Source of the DNA: Mariniphaga sp.
Lineage (GTDB): Bacteria; Bacteroidota; Bacteroidia; Bacteroidales; Prolixibacteraceae
DNA: 8,453 nt
Direction: 5' to 3'
Assembly (NCBI GenBank): GCA_013203525.1
Contig: JABMQB010000709.1
Span: forward strand, 1 to 8,453
Of this stretch, positions 1-6,513 are shown piece by piece. The notes beneath the pieces were generated by a model. The model saw only the letters and a list, made by a program, of their open reading frames with translations. It was not told the DNA's origin and did no database searches. Each line of letters opens with the position of its first letter. The first letter of the stretch is position 1. The translations under genes were made by a program, and so were the position numbers.

Positions 1-79
1 AAGAAAAGTAAGTAAAATAGGTTCTGAGCAAAGTAAATTTATTTTTTCTGCCCTTTTTATTTTCGATGAAATTGCAATA

Positions 80-110
80 TTTGAGTGGAAACAAGGTTAA
101 AGTATTATTG
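80..110 (+). promoter_or_regulatory. Candidate Bacteroidota promoter for the short secreted ORF
   Basis: TTTG at 80-83 is followed after 19 bases by TATTATTG at 103-110. This fits the Bacteroidota vegetative pattern (TTTG at -33, TAnnTTTG at -7) with one mismatch in the -7 element. Transcription would start near base 117, after the TTG codon at 116, so the ATG at 146 or 161 is the likelier start of the following ORF. In such AT-rich DNA a one-mismatch match can occur by chance. Confidence 0.35.
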
Positions 111-145
111 AATTTTTGCTAATATTATTTAGAAAATTTATTGCT

Positions 146-406
146 ATGGTTAATAAAGACATGTACATCTTACCTATTTTTAGTTTCATATTAACAAGCC
201 AAATATTTCCAGCAAATAGTCAGAATTTGATAATTAATGATACAATATACAATCCTGGTATTTATAAAACTTCGGAAGAATTTGAATATAGTAACCTTTC
301 AGTTGACTTTAATTTCGAAATTTTCACAAAAAAAGATTATGAATTTTATTCTTTCCAAATTGATTTTCGGGATGATAAAATTCCAGGTCAAGTCACTTAT
401 TATTGA
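146..406 (+). CDS. Short secreted protein, possibly truncated
   Basis: This 86-residue ORF is read from ATG 146. The frame is open back to a TTG at 116, and a second ATG lies at 161. The N-terminus looks like a Sec signal peptide: a Lys near the start, a hydrophobic stretch (roughly YILPIFSFILT), then a small-residue site ending ANS before Gln. The mature part is acidic and aromatic, with a segment reading about GIYKTSEEFEYSNLS and then NFEIF. That loosely recalls small secreted Bacteroidota proteins with a 'GIY.T.EEF' start, but I cannot assign a family with confidence. The ORF stops at TGA 404-406, seemingly in mid-domain. The same frame stays open for 21 more codons after that stop, so it could be a decayed or truncated gene. 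No Shine-Dalgarno is visible, as is normal in this phylum. It is followed by a separate promoter at 441-471 and is probably not part of the next operon. Confidence 0.5.
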   Translation: MVNKDMYILPIFSFILTSQIFPANSQNLIINDTIYNPGIYKTSEEFEYSNLSVDFNFEIFTKKDYEFYSFQIDFRDDKIPGQVTYY

Positions 407-440
407 GATATAACTTTTCCAAAGTTAATTGTCGATACAA

Positions 441-471
441 TTGCAACCAAAGCCAATAATCAATATATTTG
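441..471 (+). promoter_or_regulatory. Bacteroidota-type promoter for the lipoprotein/receptor operon
   Basis: TTG at 441-443, then 20 bases, then TATATTTG at 464-471, an exact match to the -7 consensus TAnnTTTG of Bacteroidota primary sigma factors. Transcription would begin around 477-479, leaving a leader of about 40 bases before ATG 520. The site lies in the gap between the short ORF ending at 406 and the operon, where a promoter is expected. This is the best promoter match in the window. Confidence 0.65.
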
Positions 472-519
472 AAACATAGGTTCCTGCTATTACGTTGAAC
501 AAACAATAAAAAAAACAGT

Positions 520-927
520 ATGAAGAATTTTTTACTTTTAACCGGGTTAGTGGTTTGCCTCGTTTTAATTGGCTGCCCGGATAATGAGATTGACAGTTTT
601 GATATACTCACCACTCCAATATGGCAAACCGACAGTTTACTGGCAAACGGAATAGATGCCAGCCAACCAGGGCAACTTTTAGCAAAGTTTAAAGGCAATG
701 CCATTTTTAATAAAGATGCTACCGGCACATTTGGAATCTATACCGGAAGATGGTGGTTTTCCGAAAACAGAACCCAGATTGTGATCAAAACCGACTCGCT
801 TCCCCTGCCTTTAACCTGTAAAATTATTGAATTGAACGAAGCCTCGTTTAAGATTACTACAGCAGTCCCGGATATGCTTAATCCTACCGCTGAAGTTAAA
901 ATAAGGATGACATTTATTCCAAAATGA
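520..927 (+). CDS. Small outer-membrane-type lipoprotein, possibly lipocalin-like
   Basis: This 135-residue protein begins with a lipoprotein signal peptide: Lys2, a hydrophobic core, and the lipobox L16-I17-G18-C19, so Cys19 should be the lipidated N-terminus. The residues after it (P-D-N-E-I-D) are acidic. Acidic residues just after the Cys are part of lipoprotein surface-export signals in some Bacteroidota, so surface exposure is possible but not shown. The remaining ~115 residues lack membrane segments and read as alternating beta strands, with a GTFGIYTGRWWF segment near residues 69-80. This looks like the small lipocalin-like lipoproteins common in this phylum, an inference from pattern only. 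The stop TGA (925-927) overlaps the receptor's ATG (924-926), so the two are almost certainly co-transcribed and translationally coupled. The likely role is as an accessory lipoprotein of that receptor; the ligand is unknown. The start at 520 gives a complete signal peptide, with no good Shine-Dalgarno before it. Confidence 0.85.
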   Translation: MKNFLLLTGLVVCLVLIGCPDNEIDSFDILTTPIWQTDSLLANGIDASQPGQLLAKFKGNAIFNKDATGTFGIYTGRWWFSENRTQIVIKTDSLPLPLTCKIIELNEASFKITTAVPDMLNPTAEVKIRMTFIPK

Positions 928-3176
928 AAAACTGCCTGCTTGTTTTTATTTTTTTGATTCACTCACTGCTTCTTACTGGAGCCGCCCCTGAAGTGGTCAT
1001 TAAAGGAAGAGTGTTCGACCAGGCAACAGGAAATGGCCTGCCCGGTACCAGCATCACTTATAAAACAAACCAGGGTACAACTGCCGGTGAAAATGGTAAT
1101 TACCTTCTGAAAATAACACCTGGAAATAACACCCTGATTTTTCAATATATTGGATTTAAAACAACTTCCCGTACCCTGAAATTATTTGCTAACGACACGC
1201 TTGTACTCGATATTGGGCTGGAGTATGAAGCCGCTTTTCTTGAACAGGTGGTAGTTAGTGCTGGCAGGGTGGAACAAAAGATTTCGGAATTAACCGTATC
1301 GATGAACGTCATTAGTCCCGAAATTATGGCAAATAACCATATTACAGATACCAAAGAACTGATCAACAAAACTTCCGGTATCGAGGTACTCGATGGGCAG
1401 GCTTCTATTCGCGGGGGAAGTGGGTTTAGTTATGGTGCAGGTAGCCGGGTACTGGCCCTCCTCGATGGTTTGCCGGTGATGGCTGCCGATGCCGGAAATA
1501 TCCGATGGGGTTTTCTTCCACTCGAAAACATCTCACAAATCGAAATTATCAAGGGTGCATCTTCGGTGGCCTATGGCTCCTCTGCCTTAAACGGGGTGAT
1601 TAATTTCCGTACAGCTGACGCAAGCGATAAACCGGTTACAAAATTTTTTATCGAATCAGGGATATTCGATTTACCTTCGAATAATAATTGGAAGTGGTGG
1701 GACACACCACAGATATTTTCGGAAGCCTCATTTTCCCACATCCATAAAATGGGGAATACCGACCTGGCAATCGGTGCCAATGTTATGAACGATAATGGCT
1801 ACAGAAAATTAAATGACGAAAAATCGGGGCGGGTTAACCTTAAGTTAAAACATTTCAATAAAAATGTTGACGGTTTATTTTACGGCCTTTCGTTTAACGG
1901 TGGCAAAGCAATTAAAACCGACTTCATTTTATGGGAGGATGCTCTAAACGGTGCTTTAAAACAGGATGAATCGACCGCCATTGAAGCAAATAGTACATTT
2001 TTTACCCTCGACCCGTTTTTAAGTTATAAGACCGGGCAGAAAACAAAACACGACTTCCGGGCCAGGTTTCAGTCATCACAAAATAAATTTCCCGACTCGA
2101 AACAGAATGACAGCCGTGCCACCAACTTTTATGCGGAGTACCAACTTGGCTATGAATTCTCTGACAAACTAAGCCTGAATGCCGGGCTTTCTGAAAACCT
2201 AAGCCGGATAAATTCCAATTTTTATGGAAACCATAATGGATTTAATGCCGGGGCTTTTGCTCAGTTTGATTGGTTTGCTTCTGATCGGATGCGTTTAACT
2301 TCCGGTGTCAGGCTTGAGCAAAACTGGCTTGATGGTAAAAACGACAAATTAATCCCCCTTTTCAGGGCAGGCATGAATTACAGGATTCTCGACTATACCT
2401 TTCTGAGAGCTTCCTTCGGACAGGGTTACCGGTATCCTTCCATCGCCGAAAAACATGCTTCCACAACCCTCGGATCGGTTAAAATTTTCCCAAGTATTTA
2501 TATTCAGCCTGAAAAGGGATGGAATGCCGAGGTTGGGGCCAAACAAGGAATTATGACGGATTTTTTTACCGGATTTTTTGATGTTGCTTTGTTTTATACC
2601 CAGAACAGGGACATGATCGAATACCTTTTTGGTATTCATCCCAACCCCGGAGAGGAAACCTTTAGTTACGGCTTTAAAGCTTACAATATTGAAGCATCAA
2701 GGGTGTATGGGTGCGAGGTTCAGTTTTTGGCCAATAAAGATTTTAGTCGGTTTAAAAATACCCTGAGTGGTGGTTATGTTTTTATGGTTCCTGTGGAATA
2801 TAATACGGTTACGAAAAAAAACACAGGAGTTATGCTGAAATACCGCCGGAAACATTCTGTTACATTAAACTACCACGGCACCTTTGAAAAATTTGAATTG
2901 GGTGCAGGGCTTTATAAAAAATCAAAAATCCTGAACATTGACGATGTTTTCCTTAATGAACTTTCGAGAGAAAGCCTGCTGCCCGGATTCTATGAATACT
3001 GGATCAGTAATAACAAAGGTTACTTCTTGGTGGATGTCAACGTAGGATTTAACCTTACCAGCCAATACAAAATTTCATTTGTTGTAAAAAATCTGGCCAA
3101 TACCGAATATATGGGCCGTCCCGGCGACATTCAACCCCAACGAAATTTCAGCCTGCGTTTCAGTGGTAATCTTTAG
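924..3176 (+). CDS. TonB-dependent outer membrane receptor with N-terminal CarboxypepD_reg-like domain
   Basis: This 750-residue receptor would take up a ligand across the outer membrane using TonB-ExbBD energy. Regions in order: Sec signal peptide (about 1-21); carboxypeptidase-regulatory-like beta-sandwich (about 25-103, VVIKGRVFDQATGNGLPGTS and, near 71-78, LIFQYIGF); a TonB-box-like QVVVSAGR (108-115); plug domain (about 115-230), with RGGSGFSYG (163-171), LDGLPV (180-185) and the typical IEIIKGASSVAYGSSALNGV (207-226); then the beta barrel to the end, with a closing NLANTEYMGRPG block and final strand. The size is that of stand-alone receptors of the siderophore, cofactor or metal type, well below the ~1000 residues of SusC proteins, and no SusD gene follows. 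The ligand cannot be read from the sequence. The ORF is intact. It starts at the ATG overlapping the lipoprotein stop. An AAGGA at 903-907 is 16 bases upstream of that ATG, too far for ordinary initiation, so translation probably depends on coupling. Confidence 0.95.
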   Translation: MKNCLLVFIFLIHSLLLTGAAPEVVIKGRVFDQATGNGLPGTSITYKTNQGTTAGENGNYLLKITPGNNTLIFQYIGFKTTSRTLKLFANDTLVLDIGLEYEAAFLEQVVVSAGRVEQKISELTVSMNVISPEIMANNHITDTKELINKTSGIEVLDGQASIRGGSGFSYGAGSRVLALLDGLPVMAADAGNIRWGFLPLENISQIEIIKGASSVAYGSSALNGVINFRTADASDKPVTKFFIESGIFDLPSNNNWKWWDTPQIFSEASFSHIHKMGNTDLAIGANVMNDNGYRKLNDEKSGRVNLKLKHFNKNVDGLFYGLSFNGGKAIKTDFILWEDALNGALKQDESTAIEANSTFFTLDPFLSYKTGQKTKHDFRARFQSSQNKFPDSKQNDSRATNFYAEYQLGYEFSDKLSLNAGLSENLSRINSNFYGNHNGFNAGAFAQFDWFASDRMRLTSGVRLEQNWLDGKNDKLIPLFRAGMNYRILDYTFLRASFGQGYRYPSIAEKHASTTLGSVKIFPSIYIQPEKGWNAEVGAKQGIMTDFFTGFFDVALFYTQNRDMIEYLFGIHPNPGEETFSYGFKAYNIEASRVYGCEVQFLANKDFSRFKNTLSGGYVFMVPVEYNTVTKKNTGVMLKYRRKHSVTLNYHGTFEKFELGAGLYKKSKILNIDDVFLNELSRESLLPGFYEYWISNNKGYFLVDVNVGFNLTSQYKISFVVKNLANTEYMGRPGDIQPQRNFSLRFSGNL

Positions 3177-3582
3177 ATTCTGGCTCCCGGCTTTTGCCCC
3201 ATGCTCTCTGCCAAAAAAAGCCTGAACTATCATTATTATGATTTAATGATTACCATGATTAGTTCTATATGATAATGGTTAGGTTTTTACTTGATCAGCT
3301 TATAATATTTATGAGAGTAACAGAGTACAAAATATGCAGGTTTATTTTTTTATTAGGTATATATTCATTCAAATGAAGTTATTATAATATTTTGAATTAT
3401 AGATTTTTATATTGTGATATATGTATTTCCTTTGGTTCACAAATGGTTACTTCGATAAGAGGTAGCCATTTTTATTTGCTCCATGTTTAAATAAGGTTTA
3501 TATACTATACTCTTCATTTTTTGCAAACCAGTTGAAGCTACTTCCAGAGCGTCTTGCTTCCAATACTCCTGATTGGAAAGGT
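3177..3582. other. Non-coding convergent intergenic region (406 bp)
   Basis: This gap separates the receptor (ends 3176, +) from the DUF5916 gene (ends 3583, -). I see no credible gene in it. It contains a weak hairpin just after the receptor stop, with a 7-bp stem GGCTTTT (3189-3195) / AAAAGCC (3216-3222) and a 20-base loop but no T-run. It also has an imperfect dyad TAATGAT-TACC-ATGATTA at 3244-3261, a good terminator hairpin at 3441-3473, and repeats of a 7-mer at its right edge (listed separately). Confidence 0.6.
3441..3473 (+). terminator. Rho-independent terminator, possibly bidirectional
   Basis: AAATGGTTAC (3441-3450) pairs with GTAGCCATTT (3462-3471) in a 10-bp stem with one T-G wobble and an 11-base loop, and the + strand then reads through a T-run to 3473. 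It sits between convergent genes and would end transcription from the receptor operon, although 265 bases after its stop. Read on the minus strand, the stem is preceded by an A-run and followed by a short TTT, so it could also stop transcripts leaving the DUF5916 gene. Confidence 0.65.
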
Positions 3583-3594
3583 TTACCTTCCAAT
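3558..3594. repeat. Three alternating TTCCAAT/ATTGGAA heptamers forming two competing hairpins
   Basis: TTCCAAT occurs at 3558-3564 and 3588-3594, with its complement ATTGGAA at 3572-3578 between them. The central copy can pair left, giving a perfect 7-bp stem with a 7-base loop. It can also pair right, extending to 9 bp with one bulged A and a TTTA tetraloop at 3582-3585. In that second hairpin the DUF5916 stop codon (3583-3585, minus strand) lies in the loop. There is no T-run on either side, so this is not a standard terminator. Confidence 0.6.
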
Positions 3595-6210
3595 CCGGTA
3601 CGACAACTTGATTAGAAAAATATTATTGGCTGTTTCATTAAAAAGGCTTTTAAAATCCCTGTTTAAATCAAAGGAGCCATTATTGACATATCCATTGCGT
3701 GATTGAGACCAAACAAAATAAACAGTTGATCCGGGAAAATATTCCCATCTTAATACCAGATTTGACAGAAAGGTTTTTACATTAAAATCGGGTTTCCCAA
3801 TATAATAATCAACATTACCATCTTCATCTTCATCGATCAAATACGAATTCCAGTCATTATTAAAACTTATTTGATTGTTGTTATAAAAATTATAACGGTC
3901 AGCTACTTCTTCTGCTTTACTATCTGTAATATGTTTGAAATCGCTGTATTCACCTGTTGCGAAAAATGGTTGTCCCCAATATTGAATAGTTAGATCGGGA
4001 GTTAAGCTAAAGTTAATCCTGAACGACATATTCAAAGTATTTTGCTTAATACGTGCAAAAATATATCTCGTAGCATCATTGTAATGGCTTTGTGAAACAT
4101 ATTGAAGCTCACCAGTGGATTTATACATTCCTGGAGTAATATCAAATCTTAATGTATTTAACGGCCTGTATCCAATATTGATACTTGTGCCAAGACTTTT
4201 ACTATAGTCTTTTTCATTACTGACAGCACTTTGTCCATTAAATTGAAAAGTTAATTTTTTTTGTGGATTTGTTCTTAAACTTAAACTGACACTTTTACTT
4301 CCCGGAGATTTTAATGAAGGCCCACCACGAAGTGAAGTGTTGAATTGTTGTTCTCCGTTAAATCCCAAAGATGTTGTTGCATACCAAAAATTTGTAAATT
4401 GAGCATTTCCGGTTATGCTAATTCCAATCAGATTTCTGTTTCCACCAAAATCCCACATTGCAAATTCACTTGCATTGGCACTAAGGCTCCTAAAAATAAA
4501 AAATGGTTCATATATCTGGTAACTGGCCCAGATAGATTGCTGCAACCTATCAACTCCTTGGGCAAATCCCACATCGTTTATTTCCAGTCCGGGAGATTTC
4601 CAGGTAACCGTATTGCTAAATTTAAACCGGCCTCCAAGCTTGTTTAAGGATATTTTTCCTCCATAACCACTTAATGAAGTCCGGGTAGAATCGTATTTGA
4701 GATAATCTGCATCTGGTCGTTCATAATTCCGGATATAAGATTTTTGCGTTCGTGAGATTGCTGTAGTACTTCCATTTACCTGGCTAAAATATACTCCACC
4801 CTGAATCGACCACATTTGATTATTCCATTTATGGACTCCATCAATTCCTCCTGCGTATGCACTTTTATGTAAAAAGTTTAAATGAGGATTGCCTGTTTTA
4901 CGATTTACCGCTGTTACCATTCCACCAACATAAGTATTTCCCTGATTAAAATCTTTTTGAATCCTTCCAACCAAATAATTTGTTAAGGGTTCAACCACCT
5001 GAGTTCTCTTATTGTCAATATTCTGGATTTCAGCATTTTCTTCAGAGGTTAAGCTTTCCAGGATACCAATTGACCAACCATTTTTTGTCTTGCCAGTTAA
5101 TTTAGCAGCTCCCATAATTCTTGTAAATTCTGGTACTTTAGAATACTCCCCCGGATTTAACTGCGGATTGTAATTTGGCCGGCGACCTATTCGTCTGGAA
5201 TAAAACAGTCCATCTCTTGCCCATTCGCCTTCGCCAATATCGAGTTTATAGTTCAGAATATTTTTTCCTTCAATAAAAAAGGGTCTTTTTTCCTGATAAA
5301 ATGTTTCAAATGTCGACAAATTGACTTTTGAGGGATCAGCTTCAACCTGGCCAAAATCAGGATTTATAGTCATGTCTAAGGTCAAAAAATTGGTGATTCC
5401 AATTTTTGCATCCAACCCGGCATTAAAACCATGTTTTTTACCCGATGACAGGAACGGATTATCCGGATTTTTTTCAAATCGTTCCATTCGGCCTACAACG
5501 TATGGAATAATATCCAGAGTGTTTTTTGGTTTGATATCAGAGATTCCTCTGAATGTACCAAATTTTGAAATATATCCTGCCTGTTCTCTTTTCATTGGCT
5601 GCCATAGTGAGGATTCGTCGAGGCGAAAAATATATCGGCTAATCTGCATCCCCCATATTTGCTCATTTCCTTCTTCAAATCGTAGTTGAGTGAGGGGAAT
5701 ACACATTTCTGCATTCCACCCTTCCCTGGTAATTGCTGTTTTTACCCACCATATCGGATCCCAGGTATTATCTTGTGATGCACCTTCATTTATAATCTGA
5801 TCGGCTTTTACACCGGCTGCTGAAACACTAAAACTGAAAGCAGTTCGCTTATCGTTATATGTATCAAGGCTAACACTAACCTCGTCACCCTCAGTCATGT
5901 CACGGCGGGTCAATCGGGTGGTAATACTATCGGGTTGGTTGTCAAGAGCTTTTATTGCTATGTAGATGTTATTTTTGTCATAAATGATAGCAAACTCTGT
6001 TTGTTGATGAGGCGACTTCCCTTCGTATGGCCGATATTGAACAAACTGACTTTCCCAATTTGCATCGAGCCATGCCTGCTCATTAAACTTACCATCAATA
6101 TTAATAGTTGAATTATCATTTTTTGTGGCGGAATATTCTCTGAATGTAATTTGTTGTGAAAAGGCAGAAATATGAATTATCAGAAAAATAAAAAAAGTAG
6201 TTATTTTCAT
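3583..6210 (-). CDS. DUF5916 family protein with N-terminal CBM9-like domain
   Basis: This 875-residue exported protein starts with a Sec signal peptide (about 1-19, ending AFSQ). The next ~200 residues resemble the carbohydrate-binding family 9-like domain: IDGKFNEQAW at 38-47, FAIIYDKNNIYIAIKALDNQP near 73-93, then WNAEMCIPLTQLRF at 165-178. The rest matches the DUF5916 family: TINPDFGQVEADPSKVN at 281-297, FYQEKRPFFIEG at 304-315 and LFYSRRIGRRP at 335-345. Many alternating aromatic/polar strands run from there to the C-terminus, consistent with an outer-membrane beta barrel. The family's function is not established; sugar binding is only suggested by the CBM9-like part. Residues 793-801 (DEDEDGNVD) match a DxDxDGxxD calcium-binding loop. 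The length is usual for the family and no break is seen. The start ATG gives a complete signal peptide, and a promoter -7 match lies 26 bases upstream. It follows the sulfatase on the same strand after 303 bases, so a separate transcript is likely. Confidence 0.93.
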   Translation of the reverse strand: MKITTFFIFLIIHISAFSQQITFREYSATKNDNSTINIDGKFNEQAWLDANWESQFVQYRPYEGKSPHQQTEFAIIYDKNNIYIAIKALDNQPDSITTRLTRRDMTEGDEVSVSLDTYNDKRTAFSFSVSAAGVKADQIINEGASQDNTWDPIWWVKTAITREGWNAEMCIPLTQLRFEEGNEQIWGMQISRYIFRLDESSLWQPMKREQAGYISKFGTFRGISDIKPKNTLDIIPYVVGRMERFEKNPDNPFLSSGKKHGFNAGLDAKIGITNFLTLDMTINPDFGQVEADPSKVNLSTFETFYQEKRPFFIEGKNILNYKLDIGEGEWARDGLFYSRRIGRRPNYNPQLNPGEYSKVPEFTRIMGAAKLTGKTKNGWSIGILESLTSEENAEIQNIDNKRTQVVEPLTNYLVGRIQKDFNQGNTYVGGMVTAVNRKTGNPHLNFLHKSAYAGGIDGVHKWNNQMWSIQGGVYFSQVNGSTTAISRTQKSYIRNYERPDADYLKYDSTRTSLSGYGGKISLNKLGGRFKFSNTVTWKSPGLEINDVGFAQGVDRLQQSIWASYQIYEPFFIFRSLSANASEFAMWDFGGNRNLIGISITGNAQFTNFWYATTSLGFNGEQQFNTSLRGGPSLKSPGSKSVSLSLRTNPQKKLTFQFNGQSAVSNEKDYSKSLGTSINIGYRPLNTLRFDITPGMYKSTGELQYVSQSHYNDATRYIFARIKQNTLNMSFRINFSLTPDLTIQYWGQPFFATGEYSDFKHITDSKAEEVADRYNFYNNNQISFNNDWNSYLIDEDEDGNVDYYIGKPDFNVKTFLSNLVLRWEYFPGSTVYFVWSQSRNGYVNNGSFDLNRDFKSLFNETANNIFLIKLSYRIGR

Positions 6211-6235
6211 AATAATGGTTTAGTTGAATGTTAGT

Positions 6236-6243
6236 CAAAATTA
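6236..6243 (-). promoter_or_regulatory. Promoter -7 element for the DUF5916 gene
   Basis: The minus strand reads TAATTTTG, an exact match to TAnnTTTG. It ends 26 bases before the start codon at 6210 and would give a short leader of about 20 bases. The usual TTG near -33 is not present at 19-base spacing; ATG stands in its place (plus-strand CAT at 6263-6265). It is therefore a half-match supported mainly by position. Confidence 0.45.
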
Positions 6244-6315
6244 GGATTTATTACCAATAATTCATTAAATAAAATCAGGATGAAAAATCGTTGCAATTTA
6301 ACAATAAATTTTTAC

Positions 6316-6325
6316 ACACATGTGT
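6316..6325. promoter_or_regulatory. Perfect palindrome ACACATGTGT, possible operator
   Basis: This ten-base perfect dyad lies about 106 bases upstream of the DUF5916 start. It stands out in otherwise A/T-rich sequence and could be a dimeric regulator's site, but a single copy of 10 bases can arise by chance and no regulator gene is in the window. Confidence 0.2.
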
Positions 6326-6513
6326 TGCCCAAAATGCACTTGGTGTTATAATTAGAATTAGGATTCAAAAATTTTCTGAGAAACAATAGTAACTATATGT
6401 CCACCATAAAGGCTGCTAATTATTTAACTTCTGGTGGTAGCTATTTCAGATTATGTTCCAACCCGATGTTTACGATTCTTTTTCAGTTATTCTAATTATT
6501 TTCCTTTGCACAC

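Larger units (their letters stand above)
6211..6513. other. Non-coding gap between sulfatase and DUF5916 gene (303 bp)
   Basis: No ORF of substance is seen here. It holds the DUF5916 promoter-like site at 6236-6243, a perfect 10-base palindrome ACACATGTGT at 6316-6325, and a distant inverted pair CCACCA (6401-6406) / TGGTGG (6432-6437) with a 25-base loop and no following T-run. I found no convincing terminator for the sulfatase. Confidence 0.5.

Noticed and set aside
393..728. Minus-strand open frame of 111 codons opposite the lipoprotein
   Set aside because: It lies opposite a gene with a clear lipobox and coupled downstream partner, and its product shows no domain pattern.
2349..2639. Minus-strand open frame of 96 codons inside the receptor gene
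   Set aside because: It lies opposite the receptor barrel and shows no independent coding features.
924..3176. Reading the receptor as SusC of a polysaccharide utilisation locus
   Set aside because: At 750 residues it is far shorter than SusC, and there is no SusD; the gene before it is a small lipoprotein of another type.
3189..3222. GGCTTTT/AAAAGCC hairpin as the terminator of the receptor operon
   Set aside because: The loop is 20 bases and no T-run follows; the hairpin at 3441-3473 fits much better.
4345..4647. Plus-strand open frame of 100 codons inside the DUF5916 gene
   Set aside because: It is antisense to well-supported coding sequence, and its Cys/Lys-rich product resembles a reverse-frame translation.
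5321..5689. Plus-strand open frame of 122 codons inside the DUF5916 gene
   Set aside because: It is antisense to the most conserved motifs of DUF5916, with no signal peptide or domain of its own.
6401..6437. CCACCA/TGGTGG inverted pair as the sulfatase terminator
   Set aside because: The stem is only 6 bp with a 25-base loop and no T-run follows on the minus strand.
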